A DNA stretch of 64,000 nt from an uncultured Rikenellaceae bacterium (GCA_910577285.1 CAJTLO010000001.1:397050-461049); one strand, 5' to 3'; shown: positions 50,935 to 60,938, counted from the first letter of the stretch. Notes: a model not told the origin generated them from the letters alone. Program-made: numbers and translations.

Positions 50935-51453
50935 ATGAAAAAAATCATTCTGACCCTCGCGGGATTTCTGTGCCTGTTCTCCGCCTCGGCAAACGCACAG
51001 CAGCCGAAATTCGGCTACATCAATCTTCAGGAGGTAGTCAGCCTCATGCCCGAAAGGACCGAGGCACAGACGCAACTGCAGAAGATAAACGACGACTATG
51101 CGTCGATGCTCGAACTGATGCAGGTGGAGTTCAACAACAAGGTGCAGGAGTACCAAAAAAATATGTCCTCCTACTCCGACGCCGTAAAGCAGGTGAAAGA
51201 GCGCGAGCTGCAGGACCTCGATGCCCGCATGCAGGAGTTGTACAATACGGCCAACAAGGAACTCGAAGCGAAAAGCAACGAACTGATGGCCCCCATCATC
51301 GAAAAGGCTGAGAATGCGGTCAAGAAGGTAGGCCGGGACAACGGCTTCCTGGTCATCTTCGACGAATCGATGCGTCCCATCGCATACTACGACGAGAACG
51401 CGCTGGTCGATGCGCTTCCGTTGGTGAAGAAAGAGTTGGGTATTGCGGAGTAA
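50935..51453 (+). CDS. Skp/OmpH-family periplasmic chaperone, copy 2
   Basis: 172 aa. Signal peptide with Ala-x-Ala cleavage (FSASANAQQ), then the family start KFGYINLQEVVSLMPERTEA, a coiled coil to about 120, and the C-terminal DNGFLVIFDE element. It matches the standard Bacteroidota OmpH form more closely than copy 1. It ends the operon at the terminator at 51482. Confidence 0.88.
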   Translation: MKKIILTLAGFLCLFSASANAQQPKFGYINLQEVVSLMPERTEAQTQLQKINDDYASMLELMQVEFNNKVQEYQKNMSSYSDAVKQVKERELQDLDARMQELYNTANKELEAKSNELMAPIIEKAENAVKKVGRDNGFLVIFDESMRPIAYYDENALVDALPLVKKELGIAE

Positions 51454-51481
51454 TCCGGATTCCCGTTTCCGACCGATACGA

Positions 51482-51520
51482 AGGAGCGTCCGTTCATGGG
51501 TATCATGAACGGACGCTCCT
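51482..51520 (+). terminator. Terminator of uppS-bamA-skp operon
   Basis: Perfect 17-bp stem (AGGAGCGTCCGTTCATG and complement) with a GGTAT loop, then CTTTCTG, 29 bp past the last stop. Confidence 0.85.
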
Positions 51521-52263
51521 CTTTCTGTACAAATGCCCGCCGCGCGATTCGAGCCTGCCGGCTTTTGGCCGGCGTGCGAACTGCCGACCCAGCTCGGCGC
51601 ATCGGGTCGGAACGGTCCCGTCAATCAAAACATCACATGGATCGCAGACGATGACACAGGGAAGCCCTCTTCCCTCTGCTTCGCTGCGAAAGAAACCACC
51701 GTCCACATCGACTCTTCGACACGCACCGAACACCGGAGTGAACGAGCCCGATTCAACCGAGGCGGACTGCCCCTCCGGACACCGGAGTTCCTCCCTACAA
51801 GACGCATTTCCACTCCCCCGACACGTTTCGGTATCCTGTACCGAATCGGCTGCTTCTCCGCCCCTGCACAGCCTATTGCATCGTTACCGCATCCTGTCCG
51901 CACAATGCGGAACAACATCAGACACCGCCGTATCAACCCCAATCGCAACCGCACCACTTCCCCTCCTCACATCGCCCGGAAGTGCTCCGGAGAGTTTATC
52001 CCGACTCCTTTACCATACGCTCACAGCAAGCTGCGGAACACCGAGGCGGAAATGCGACGCCTTTACGTCGGAGGTTCCGGAGTTCCGGGATTCCGGAGTC
52101 GAGATTCCAAGGGCCCGGGCGTCGGGGTTCCGGACTCTCCCCTCCCTCTTCCTACCGTTCCGGACCGATGCCCGGACCGGCAGCCCGCACGCCGGTCAAA
52201 AAGTATCTATCGGGGAAAATCCACAGCAATCAGTCGCCTGAAATAGATCCAATCCGCAGACCA
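51521..52263. other. Gene-free stretch between convergent operons
   Basis: About 740 bp without a supportable gene. Long open frames exist on the plus strand but are Pro/Arg/Ser-rich and have no start context or family look. Local TTCCGGA direct repeats occur around 52070-52130. It may be a decayed gene or long intergenic filler. Confidence 0.5.
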
Positions 52264-52301
52264 CAAAAAAAGCTGTGCCGTAAAACAAATTACGACACAG
52301 C
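52264..52301 (-). terminator. Terminator of OstA-surA operon
   Basis: 12-bp stem GCTGTGTCGTAA/TTACGGCACAGC (one G-T pair), 6-base loop, then seven T on the minus strand, 34 bp past the gene. Confidence 0.85.
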
Positions 52302-52334
52302 CTCATCGGTAGAAAGCACTGCTCCGAACGAGCC

Positions 52335-54707
52335 TTACAAGCCCTGCATCCGCAGGCGCTCGACATATTCGCGAGCATCGTAGGTGACATCATCGTCGCG
52401 GTCGCGCCATAATCCGTCCCCGATGATGCGCTGACGGTAGGCGTCGATACGCTCCGTCAACGGGAAACGGGGTTGGGGCATGGCCTCGTACTCCGCACGC
52501 CGGGAAGCCCTGACGGTACGGTCGAACACATCCTTCTTCGCCGGTCGGCGCTCGCCCTCCCACACGAAGTTGGGCAGACGCTGCGACTGCGACTCCGGTA
52601 TCAAGTTCATCGGATAGATGGAGTAGACCGGATCGCCCCGGAAGACGATCTCCTCGATCTCCTGACCGGAGATGACGAAAGTGATATCGGCACACTCCAT
52701 CACCAGAAAGCCCTGGTAAGCCCCCGTCTCTTCATCCTGCATGTAATAATAGGTCTGGGCGTTGCCCTTGACATCGGTGCGGTAAATCTCGTTGTCGCGG
52801 AAAAGGGCCTCGATCGTCTTGCCTGTAATCTGGTTATAATGTTCCAGGTCAAGTTCGGCACTCATCACCGGATTGCCGTGCGCCTCGCCTCCGGTAAAGA
52901 CGGCACGATCGATCGCTTCGTCCTTGATGTAGACCACCGTGAGGTCGGATTTGATCTGGTTGGCGCCGTTCCACATCACCGGGTCCCTATAGAGATGAAT
53001 CGTCGTATCGCGCGAGAAAGAGACCAGCGAATCGCACACGGCCTGCATGTCCGAACGGAATATCTTCACGCGATGATACCCTACGATCACCCGCTCCTTC
53101 TCCTCTTCCGACGCATCTTCATCGGCCCCTTCAGCCGGCACGGCATCCTCGCCGGACAGAGCATCGTCTTGCGCAGGCATTCCGACCTCATCGCCCGGTG
53201 TCACGGGCTCCTCCTCCGACGCCGGCTCTTCGACCGGCAACTCTTCCGCTTCCGGACGCCCGACACTTCGGGCGGCACGACGCTCTTCCTTAGCCTGACG
53301 CCGGGCCTCCCGACGCTCCCGACGCAACTGCTGCCGGGAAGCCACCTTCCCTTCCGGCACGGTTTCCCCATCGGGGGCCGCGACCGCCGTTTCGCCTGCC
53401 GCTACCGTATCGGCGCTGTCTTCCGTCGGCACAGCATCCGCCTCCGTCCGGGGCTCCCGTTCCTCTTCGGCCGCAGCGGGCGCGGACTCCGACGTGGTCT
53501 CGTCCGGTTCCGTTGCGGCATCATCTGCAACGGAAACATCCTCCGACTCCGCATCCGCAGGCGGTTCCGCAACCGGAAGAGCCGCATCCGCCGCAGGAGT
53601 ATTCGTGATGAGCTCCTCGCCGGTATCGACCTCGGTCTCCTCCTTCCTGTTGCCGATATAGTCGGCACTGTAGATGCTGGTGCTGTCGATCACGTACATG
53701 AAGATGGAATCCGAACGCATATAAAGGGAATCGCCCTGCTGGTAGAAGCTGATGGCGGAGGGATTCTCCGTCAGCATCGCATCGCCGCGCATGCCCCAGT
53801 AACGTCCGTAATCGCCGAAGGCGAGCACCTTCTGCCCCTCGTCCAATATCTGTATGTCCCGGCGCAGAACTACGTCCTCGCTGTCGGCGCGATAGTCCAT
53901 ATCCTCGGCCCATATCTCCTGGTCCTCGGAAAGCACGTACGCATCGGACATGAAATGGTAGTGATCGTTACGGGTATCGTACCACCCGCTATGGGCGCTC
54001 AATATCTCCTCCTTCTCGTTCCAGATGTAGGTTTTCCGGTAGAAGGTGGCTATTTCGCTGTCCATATTGAAACCGAGCGAGTCGGAAACGATGAGGTACG
54101 TGGAGTCACGTAATTCGACATTCCCCACGCATACCGCATCGCGCGTGGAGCCGTAGTAGTAGCCTCTGTCCGATTCGAGAAGCATCTGTCCCTGACGCAT
54201 CGTACCGCCGCCGTAATACTCCCCGACATTGTCGAGCGTGTTATACTTGAACTGATAGGTATAGAGTACCGCCTGACCGTCTATCATCTTGATGAGGGGG
54301 GAAAATACCTGTGCCGTATTGGTCAGACGGTCGTACAACACCCTGTCGCCGTAGACATAGGTGCTGTCCTTGTTGATCAGCACATTATCGAAACACTCGA
54401 TCCGATTCTCGTCGTAACGCACGGCGCTGTCGCACAGCATGACGGCCCCGTTGTGATAGGCCACCACGTTTCCCACGAAAGCGTGCACGGTGGAGTCCCC
54501 CATATGGATGGGAAACATTCGTTTGGACTTGATATTCACGATGGTTCGCTCCCCCCGGGGCCGGGGAACCGCAGCCGCCGCCACGCCCCTCGCCGTATCC
54601 TGCTCCTGCTGCGCGGGGACGGCAGGCAGCGGCGAAGGCTCCTGGGCGAACGCACTGAAAAACAGCAACGCCACCCCCGCCGATATGATCGTACTCCGCA
54701 AACTCAT
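52335..54707 (-). CDS. OstA-like LPS-transport protein with charged linker
   Basis: 790 aa with signal peptide (SAGVALLFFSAFAQEP). Residues 50-350 carry OstA/LptA-type beta repeats (VNIKSKRMFPIHMGDSTVHA, GNVVAYHNGAVMLCDSAVRY, DRVLYDRLTNTAQVFSPLIK) of the Bacteroidota OstA_2 group. About 365-545 is a disordered Ala/Glu/Pro linker with a basic patch (RRERREARRQAKEERRAARS). OstA-like repeats resume to the end. It should help carry LPS across the periplasm. It is the last gene of the surA operon. Confidence 0.85.
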   Translation of the reverse strand: MSLRSTIISAGVALLFFSAFAQEPSPLPAVPAQQEQDTARGVAAAAVPRPRGERTIVNIKSKRMFPIHMGDSTVHAFVGNVVAYHNGAVMLCDSAVRYDENRIECFDNVLINKDSTYVYGDRVLYDRLTNTAQVFSPLIKMIDGQAVLYTYQFKYNTLDNVGEYYGGGTMRQGQMLLESDRGYYYGSTRDAVCVGNVELRDSTYLIVSDSLGFNMDSEIATFYRKTYIWNEKEEILSAHSGWYDTRNDHYHFMSDAYVLSEDQEIWAEDMDYRADSEDVVLRRDIQILDEGQKVLAFGDYGRYWGMRGDAMLTENPSAISFYQQGDSLYMRSDSIFMYVIDSTSIYSADYIGNRKEETEVDTGEELITNTPAADAALPVAEPPADAESEDVSVADDAATEPDETTSESAPAAAEEEREPRTEADAVPTEDSADTVAAGETAVAAPDGETVPEGKVASRQQLRRERREARRQAKEERRAARSVGRPEAEELPVEEPASEEEPVTPGDEVGMPAQDDALSGEDAVPAEGADEDASEEEKERVIVGYHRVKIFRSDMQAVCDSLVSFSRDTTIHLYRDPVMWNGANQIKSDLTVVYIKDEAIDRAVFTGGEAHGNPVMSAELDLEHYNQITGKTIEALFRDNEIYRTDVKGNAQTYYYMQDEETGAYQGFLVMECADITFVISGQEIEEIVFRGDPVYSIYPMNLIPESQSQRLPNFVWEGERRPAKKDVFDRTVRASRRAEYEAMPQPRFPLTERIDAYRQRIIGDGLWRDRDDDVTYDAREYVERLRMQGL

Positions 54708-54714
54708 CCGAACG

Positions 54715-56103
54715 CTATTTTATCCAATGCCGGTTCTCGAAGTCGCCGTCGCGGAATTCGGGTTCGATACGTACGTACAATCCGTCGATCTTTCCGTCCA
54801 GCCACTTCACGAACTCCTCTTCCTGTTTGGCCTGCAGGGCGAGAGCTTCGATCTGAAGGTAATCCTCGTTCAGGCTGGCCGGATGCGCCGGAATGATCTG
54901 TATGAGCTTTACGATCTTGTTGAGTTCGTTGTTACGCAGGTCGCGGGACTGGAACGCCGAGGAGATCTCCCCCACCCGCAGGCGGCTCAGGGCCGGATAA
55001 TCCATCCTCAGGTCCTCCCGCAGGAACCTCGTGGTAGAATACCTCATATCGCTCACCCGCATGAACTCCAGCAGCTCGTGATTGGTGACGATACCGCCGT
55101 TCTGCCGCGAATACTTGTCATCGGAGTACTTCTTGGCAGCCTCCTCGAACGTCACCGCTCCGCCGCGTATCTGGTTGGCCAGACTATCCAGGAACCGCCC
55201 TCCCTCGGCCAGTTCCTCCGTCGTATAGACCGGACGCAGCAGAATGTGCCGGCACCGGTAGCGGTCGCCCCGTTTCTCCAGCAGTTGAATGATGTGGTAG
55301 CCGTACTCGGTCTCCACCACCTCGGAAATCTGACCCGGCTGCAACTTCTCGAGCGCATCCGCAAAAGGCTGTACGAACTGGTTCAACGACATCCAGTCCA
55401 TCTCTCCGCCCTGCATGGCCGTGCCGGGGTCCACGGAGTACATTCTGGCCAGCAGGTCGAACCGGGTACCGTTGATAACGCGTTCCCTCATATCGAGCAG
55501 CTCTTCGCGCACACGCTGCCTGGCCTCCTTGCCGGAGACCGGATACCGCACGATCTGCGCATAGACGTACTGCTCCGGAACGATCGGCAGACTGTCCCGG
55601 TCGAGCTGCCTGTAAAAGCGCTCCACTTCGCCGGGAGTGATCTTCACCTTGGAGATCACCTCGTCGCGCATCGCCTGCGCATAGTACATCTCCTCGTACT
55701 TTCCCTTGAAATCCTGCCGTATCTCATAATAAGGCATCCCCATCTCGGTCTCGAGCGCAGCCGTCGAACCGGCCTGTTCCGTCATCGCCGCCAGACGGGA
55801 CTCCACTTCGGCCGATACGGCGTCGAGGTTGATCGTTACCGAGTCGATCAGGGCCTGGTTGTACAACAGCTTCTGCACCAACAACCCCTCAAGCGCTTCG
55901 TTCACCGGATCGCGGTCGGAAGTATACCCCTGTTTACGGCGCTCCTCCACGAGCATATTCCGGGCCTCCATGAGTTCGGAGTACTTGATCGCCGAATTGC
56001 CCACGACGGCTACCACCTTCTCGACGGTATACCTCTCCTGAGCGAAAATACTACCCGCGCACGCCATACAACAGATGCAGGCCGCGGCAATTCTCTTTAG
56101 CAT
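54715..56103 (-). CDS. surA: SurA-like peptidyl-prolyl isomerase chaperone
   Basis: 462 aa. Signal peptide (ACICCMACAGSIFAQ), N-terminal SurA domain (VVAVVGNSAIKYSELMEARN), then two parvulin domains at about 175-270 (GEMDWMSLNQFVQPF, GYHIIQLLEKRGD) and 280-370 (RHILLRPVYTTEELAEGGRF). It chaperones outer-membrane proteins in the periplasm. It sits between a second SurA-like lipoprotein and the OstA-like gene. Confidence 0.9.
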   Translation of the reverse strand: MLKRIAAACICCMACAGSIFAQERYTVEKVVAVVGNSAIKYSELMEARNMLVEERRKQGYTSDRDPVNEALEGLLVQKLLYNQALIDSVTINLDAVSAEVESRLAAMTEQAGSTAALETEMGMPYYEIRQDFKGKYEEMYYAQAMRDEVISKVKITPGEVERFYRQLDRDSLPIVPEQYVYAQIVRYPVSGKEARQRVREELLDMRERVINGTRFDLLARMYSVDPGTAMQGGEMDWMSLNQFVQPFADALEKLQPGQISEVVETEYGYHIIQLLEKRGDRYRCRHILLRPVYTTEELAEGGRFLDSLANQIRGGAVTFEEAAKKYSDDKYSRQNGGIVTNHELLEFMRVSDMRYSTTRFLREDLRMDYPALSRLRVGEISSAFQSRDLRNNELNKIVKLIQIIPAHPASLNEDYLQIEALALQAKQEEEFVKWLDGKIDGLYVRIEPEFRDGDFENRHWIK

Positions 56104-56105
56104 GC

Positions 56106-56978
56106 CTATTCCTGATTAGTTTTCAAATAAATCTTCAAGCTATGGTTCTCGAGGGCCGCACGGTAAAGGCTGTCCTCCATCGCTCGGACCGCCTCGCTCC
56201 CCCGCTCGTTGTAGATAATGTTCCGCACCACGTTGTCCACCCATTCGAGCGGGGCCTGCCGGCCCTTGAGCGCACGGTCGGTTATCTGGATATAATATCT
56301 ATAATCCCCGTCGGTCAGCTCCTCGATACCGGACCCTTTCAACAGGTAGTCGTAACTCTTGCCCCTCATCGTGGGCAGCGCATCGAGGAACTCGTCGAAA
56401 CTCACCCACCGATCGAACGTCGTAAGCATCAATCCGTTCTTCGCAGCCAAATCGAGAAAATCCTGCTGCCGCGCCGCACCGGAGGAGCCCATCAGCTCCT
56501 TGAGCTTCGTCCGCAGACGGAACGAAACGGGCAGGCGGACGATCCGCCCCTTGACGATGTTGCGGTCGAGCCGGAATTCCGGTTGGTGCGTGGCATAATA
56601 TCCGGCCACGAGCGAATCGCTCACGATCGTATCCACCATGTTCTCCACATAGAACCGGTCGAGCCGATAGGTCAGCAGCGAGCTGCGATAATCCTCCACC
56701 ATGGCGTCGATATTGACGCCCGTTTCGGCCAGCACCCGCTCCGCCTCCTGCAACTTCACCTGCTTCCGTACCCATGCGTCCACGTAGCCCTCCACCATCG
56801 CCAGACTGTCCTTTTCGGACATTCCCGACGGAATGGCAGCGGCCACATCCTTCTCGGTCAGCTCGGTCTTTCCGACCTGCGCCACGACACCGGACGACAA
56901 CAATCCGCGCCCCCGGCACCCCGTCAAAAGAAGGCCGGCAACCATCACCACCGCCAATATCTCTCTTCCTCCCATCAT
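56106..56978 (-). CDS. SurA/PpiC-like lipoprotein lacking a clear PPIase domain
   Basis: 290 aa from ATG 56978 (the open frame reaches a TTG at 56990). Signal II lipobox LLLTGC marks a lipoprotein. The mature N-terminus resembles SurA chaperone domains (VVAQVGKTELTEKDVAAAIP), but the central parvulin part is weak. It overlaps none but precedes surA by 2 bp. Probably a periplasmic folding helper anchored in the membrane. Confidence 0.72.
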   Translation of the reverse strand: MMGGREILAVVMVAGLLLTGCRGRGLLSSGVVAQVGKTELTEKDVAAAIPSGMSEKDSLAMVEGYVDAWVRKQVKLQEAERVLAETGVNIDAMVEDYRSSLLTYRLDRFYVENMVDTIVSDSLVAGYYATHQPEFRLDRNIVKGRIVRLPVSFRLRTKLKELMGSSGAARQQDFLDLAAKNGLMLTTFDRWVSFDEFLDALPTMRGKSYDYLLKGSGIEELTDGDYRYYIQITDRALKGRQAPLEWVDNVVRNIIYNERGSEAVRAMEDSLYRAALENHSLKIYLKTNQE

Positions 56979-57044
56979 CCGCAACTCCAAAAATTATCAA
57001 CGGTCGCAACCGTTTTCTATCACAACGTTACCGAAGTACGAATA

Positions 57045-58037
57045 TTATTCCGCTTCCGCTGCAGGATCGACATTTTCCGGGACCGCTTCCGCCGCCGAAC
57101 GCTCCTTCAACCGCAGCACGATGGCCACGGCTCCCATCACGAAAAGTGCGACGCAAGCCCCGTATACCGCATAATAGATCGCTCCGCCGCCGAGCATCTC
57201 CCGCACAGTGAGATCGGCCCGCCCGGGTCCCATCGTTTCCAGCAGGAGATAGGAGATCCCGTTGTTCAGAGCGTGCAGGACGATGACCGTCAATAGCGAC
57301 CTCGTCCGGTAATAGATATAGCCCAGGATGATCCCCACGAAGAACGCGTTGATGGCCTGTTGGGGGATCATGTGGAACACTCCGAACAGCAGCGCCGAAA
57401 GCAGAATGGCCTTCGTGGCCCCGTCGCGCTCACACAGGGCCCCCTGAATGAGCCCCCGGAACAAAACCTCCTCCATGACGGGAGCCAATACCACCGTCAT
57501 CAGGATGGACCATCCGCCCGTCCCTATATACAGGTTGAGCTGTTCGAGATACCGCGACGGAAAAAGTTCGAGCAGCGGTTCGATCACCACCCCCGTCACG
57601 AAGACGAGTACGATTCCCCACAGAATCAGGGGAGCGCTTACCTTCCCCGCACGCAGGTTCAACGTCACGCCCGGCGCCCGACGCGTCCGCCGCTGAATAA
57701 AGACCAGTGCGATCGCAAGTCCCATTTGCAGGAAGTAAGCGATGGCGTTCACCAATCCCGCATCCCACCGGGTGAGCCACGTCAGCATACCGCCCACGAC
57801 TCCCGCCGCCAGCGCCGACACCAGCATGATCCCGATCATGGCAAGCAAATCGACACCGTTGGGATAGATGCCGCGTTTCACCTCTTTCTCCAGCGCCCTG
57901 CGGGCACTCTCCTGCCGCCGCTCGGTTTTCCGGCGCCGCCGCTCTCCGGCGACCCTCACGGCATCCGTTGCGACCGGGCCGCCGTCGTTCGGCGCCGCGG
58001 CTTCCCGTCCTTCGTCCGTCATCTTCCTCTCCTGCAT
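57045..58037 (-). CDS. CPBP-family intramembrane protease
   Basis: 330 aa. A charged N-terminal tail of 60 residues precedes about eight membrane helices. Active-site motifs are all present: EEVLFRG (E189, E190, R194), FGVFHM (H222) and HALNN (H255, N258). CPBP (Abi, type II CAAX-like) enzymes cut within membranes; roles range from prenyl protein processing to immunity. The substrate is unknown. A second possible ATG is at 58022. Confidence 0.88.
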   Translation of the reverse strand: MQERKMTDEGREAAAPNDGGPVATDAVRVAGERRRRKTERRQESARRALEKEVKRGIYPNGVDLLAMIGIMLVSALAAGVVGGMLTWLTRWDAGLVNAIAYFLQMGLAIALVFIQRRTRRAPGVTLNLRAGKVSAPLILWGIVLVFVTGVVIEPLLELFPSRYLEQLNLYIGTGGWSILMTVVLAPVMEEVLFRGLIQGALCERDGATKAILLSALLFGVFHMIPQQAINAFFVGIILGYIYYRTRSLLTVIVLHALNNGISYLLLETMGPGRADLTVREMLGGGAIYYAVYGACVALFVMGAVAIVLRLKERSAAEAVPENVDPAAEAE

Positions 58038-58070
58038 AACTCCTGCAAATACGGGTATTCAATAACGACA

Positions 58071-58106
58071 ATTACGAAAGCCCCATCCGTGCGAGGCTTT
58101 CGTAAT
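58071..58106 (-). terminator. Terminator of argF
   Basis: 12-bp stem ATTACGAAAGCC/GGCTTTCGTAAT with a 12-base loop, 26 bp past the argF stop. Confidence 0.7.
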
Positions 58107-58131
58107 CGTCTTTCGGTTCCTACCGAAGAGT

Positions 58132-59136
58132 CTATTTATACTCTCCGGCAAGAGTAGCTACCATCACGGCCTTGATGGTGTGCATACGGTTTTCCGCCTC
58201 ATCGAATACGATGGAAGCGGGGCTTTCGAACACTTCGTCCGTCACCTCCATAGCCGTCAGGCCGTATTTTTCGTTGATCTCGCGGCCCACCCTCGTCTTG
58301 AGGTCGTGGAATGCCGGCAGACAGTGCATGAACTTCACGTTCGGGTTGCCGGTAGCCTTGATCACCTCGGAGCTTACCTGGTAGGGTTTGAGAAGCTTGA
58401 TACGCTCTGCCCATACCTCGTCCGGTTCACCCATGGAAACCCATACGTCCGTATAGAGGAAGTCGCAATCCTTCACCGCTTCGTTCACATCCTCGGTAAT
58501 GGTGATCTTCGCACCGGTCTGAGCGGCTATCTCCTTGCACTGGTTTACCAGCTCCTCGGCCGGAGCGCAGCTCTTGGGGCATGCGGCACGGAAATCGATA
58601 CCCATCTTGGCGCAGCCCACCATGAGCGAGTTGCCCATGTTGTTGCGTGCATCGCCCAGATAGCAGAACTTCATCTCCTTGAACGGCTTGTCGGAATGCT
58701 CCTTCATGGTGAGCAGGTCGGCCAGAATCTGCGTGGGGTGGAATTCGGTCGTCAGGCCATTCCAAACCACCACACCGGCGTATTTGGCGAGATCCTCCAC
58801 GATGTCCTGACCGTAACCGCGGTATTCGATACCGTCGTACATACGGCCCAACACACGGGCGGTATCGGCGATGCTCTCCTTCTTACCCATCTGGGAACCC
58901 GTCGGGCCGAGGTAAGTCACCTGCGCACCCTGGTCGTAGGCACCCACTTCGAACGCGCAGCGAGTACGCGTGGAGTCCTTTTCAAAAAGAAGTACGATGT
59001 TCTTGCCCTTGAGCATCTGTTTCTCCTGTCCCGCTTTCTTGTCCGCCTTCAGGCGTGCGGCGAGTTCCACGAGCCCGGTTATCTCCTCCGGAGTGAAATC
59101 GAGCAATTTCAGAAAATTTCTGCCTTTGATATCCAT
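58132..59136 (-). CDS. argF: Ornithine carbamoyltransferase
   Basis: 334 aa. It makes citrulline from ornithine and carbamoyl phosphate (arginine synthesis, or reverse in catabolism). The carbamoyl-phosphate motif is FEKDSTRTRCAFEV, followed by HPTQILADLLT, the ornithine loop SMGEPDEVW and HCLPAFHD. This is the classic ornithine type. Many Bacteroidota use a related enzyme for N-acylated ornithine, so the substrate should be checked. Single-gene unit. Confidence 0.92.
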   Translation of the reverse strand: MDIKGRNFLKLLDFTPEEITGLVELAARLKADKKAGQEKQMLKGKNIVLLFEKDSTRTRCAFEVGAYDQGAQVTYLGPTGSQMGKKESIADTARVLGRMYDGIEYRGYGQDIVEDLAKYAGVVVWNGLTTEFHPTQILADLLTMKEHSDKPFKEMKFCYLGDARNNMGNSLMVGCAKMGIDFRAACPKSCAPAEELVNQCKEIAAQTGAKITITEDVNEAVKDCDFLYTDVWVSMGEPDEVWAERIKLLKPYQVSSEVIKATGNPNVKFMHCLPAFHDLKTRVGREINEKYGLTAMEVTDEVFESPASIVFDEAENRMHTIKAVMVATLAGEYK

Positions 59137-59172
59137 TGCGATATTCTGTTTTGAGAGTTTTTAAAACGCCCT

Positions 59173-59180
59173 CAAAGATA
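59173..59180 (-). promoter_or_regulatory. -7 box for argF
   Basis: Minus-strand TATCTTTG matches TAnnTTTG 37 bp before the ATG; no clear -33. Confidence 0.45.
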
Positions 59181-59222
59181 CGCATTTTATGATAAGATGC
59201 GGAGGTTCTCCGAGAAATTGCT

Positions 59223-59230
59223 TATTTTTG
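59223..59230 (+). promoter_or_regulatory. -7 box for parAB
   Basis: TATTTTTG matches TAnnTTTG 24 bp before the parA ATG; no clear -33. Confidence 0.45.
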
Positions 59231-59253
59231 TCTGGTTTAACAACTGTATCGCA

Positions 59254-60015
59254 ATGGGGAAAATCGTCGCTTTAGCCAATCAAAAAGGAGGGGTGGGAAA
59301 AACCACCACCGCCATCAATCTGGCTGCCAATCTGGCCGTAATGGGCAAGAAAGTACTGCTGGTTGACGCCGACCCGCAGGCCAACGCGACATCGGGTCTC
59401 GGATTCGACATCAACAACCGTGGCATCTACGAGTGCATCACGGGCTCTTGCGGCGCCGCCGAGGCCATCCTCGCGAGTCCCGACGTGAAGAACCTCTCCG
59501 TGCTCCCCTCCAGCATCGACCTCGTAGGGGCCGACGCCGAACTTCCGGGGCTCGAAGACGGACACCTGCGCCTGCGCAAGAGCCTCGATGCGGTGAAGGA
59601 GAACTACGATTTCGTCTTCATCGACTGCTCCCCCTCGCTGGGGTACACCACGGTGAACGCCCTCGTGGCGGCCGACAGCGTGCTGATTCCGGTGCAGTGC
59701 GAATACTTCGCCCTGGAGGGACTGGGCAAGCTCCTGAGTACGATCAAAATGACCAAATCGCGTCTCAATCCGGGACTGGAAATAGAGGGTTTCGTGATGA
59801 CGATGTATTCGCGCTCCCGACTGGCCAACCAGGTGACGCTCGAGGTGAGGGACCATTTCAAACATCTGGCCTACGACACAATAATCCAGCGCAACATCCG
59901 TCTTAGCGAAGCGCCCAGCCACGGCAAACCGGTCATTCTGCACGACGCATCCTCGACCGGCAGCGCGGCCTACATGAACCTGGCCAAGGAGTTCATGCAG
60001 CGCAACAGGAAATAG
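59254..60015 (+). CDS. parA: Chromosome-partitioning ATPase ParA/Soj
   Basis: 253 aa from ATG 59254, immediately before the conserved GKIVALANQKGGVGKTT (deviant Walker A, residues 11-18). LLVDADPQANATSGLG and FVFIDCSPSLGYTTVNALV follow. It lacks an N-terminal HTH, as chromosomal Soj forms do. Works with ParB to segregate origins. First gene of the parAB operon; the gap to parB is 59 bp. Confidence 0.94.
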   Translation: MGKIVALANQKGGVGKTTTAINLAANLAVMGKKVLLVDADPQANATSGLGFDINNRGIYECITGSCGAAEAILASPDVKNLSVLPSSIDLVGADAELPGLEDGHLRLRKSLDAVKENYDFVFIDCSPSLGYTTVNALVAADSVLIPVQCEYFALEGLGKLLSTIKMTKSRLNPGLEIEGFVMTMYSRSRLANQVTLEVRDHFKHLAYDTIIQRNIRLSEAPSHGKPVILHDASSTGSAAYMNLAKEFMQRNRK

Positions 60016-60074
60016 ATATTCAGAAAGAACAACGCCGCGACGCACAGAACCCCGCGTCGCAGAAACAGCAACGA

Positions 60075-60938
60075 ATGATGAAGAACAAAGGATTGGGACG
60101 CGGCCTGAATGCCATTTTCGAGAGCGAAGGAGCGAAGTTCGGCGACGGTGCCGGCAAAATGGAGGAGATCGCCCTCTCGCTGATAACGCCCAACCCGAAA
60201 CAGCCCCGAACCGACTTCGACGAAGATGCGTTGGAGGAGTTGGCCGACTCGATCCGGACGCTGGGCCTGATACAGCCCATCACGGTCCGGAAAGAGGACG
60301 ACTCCCGTTACATAATAATAAGCGGCGAACGCCGCTGGCGGGCCTCGCAGAAGGCGGGGCTGGAAACCGTACCGGTCTTCATCCGCGAAGCGGACGACCG
60401 CACGCTCCACGAAATGGCCCTCGTGGAGAACATCCAGCGCCAGGACCTGAACGCCATGGAGATCGCCATCAGCCTCCACCGCCTCATGGAGGAGTGCGAC
60501 GTGACGCAGGACACCGTGGCCGCCCGCGTGGGGAAGAAACGCTCCACGGTAGCCAACTACCTGCGGCTGCTGTCGCTCCCCCCGGAGGTGCAGGTCGCCC
60601 TGAAGAACGACCTCATCAGCATGGGCCACGCCAAAGCCATCGCCGCCATGCCCGAAGAGGCCCGCATACCGGCCCTGAAGAAGGTGGTTCGCAAAGGACT
60701 CTCGGTACGACAGACCGAAGAGCTCGCCAAGCGGCTCGCGGAAGGCGAACCGCAGCGGGAAACGCTGGCGGACGACGAACTGCCCGACAACTACACCCGC
60801 CTGATCGAGTGCTGCTCGCGCATATTCGGCGACGACATCAAGATCCGCAAAGGCCGCAACGGCGGCGGTAAGCTCACGATCGGATTCTCCTCGGACAAGG
60901 ACATCGCCTATTTCCTCGAAAAGCTGGAAGAAAAATAA
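60075..60938 (+). CDS. parB: Chromosome-partitioning protein ParB/Spo0J
   Basis: 287 aa. Starts KNKGLGRGLNAIF, typical for ParB. CTP-binding motifs are SGERRWRA (83-90) and ENIQRQDLNAMEIA; the HTH region follows (TQDTVAARVGKKRSTVANYL). The C-terminal dimer domain ends the protein. Binds parS and loads as a clamp. Confidence 0.94.
   Translation: MMKNKGLGRGLNAIFESEGAKFGDGAGKMEEIALSLITPNPKQPRTDFDEDALEELADSIRTLGLIQPITVRKEDDSRYIIISGERRWRASQKAGLETVPVFIREADDRTLHEMALVENIQRQDLNAMEIAISLHRLMEECDVTQDTVAARVGKKRSTVANYLRLLSLPPEVQVALKNDLISMGHAKAIAAMPEEARIPALKKVVRKGLSVRQTEELAKRLAEGEPQRETLADDELPDNYTRLIECCSRIFGDDIKIRKGRNGGGKLTIGFSSDKDIAYFLEKLEEK

Noticed and set aside
51533..52246. Plus-strand frame of 237 aa in the gap after the skp genes
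   Set aside because: Composition is Pro/Arg/Thr-rich, there is no promoter, no start context and no recognisable fold; overlapping frames are equally open.
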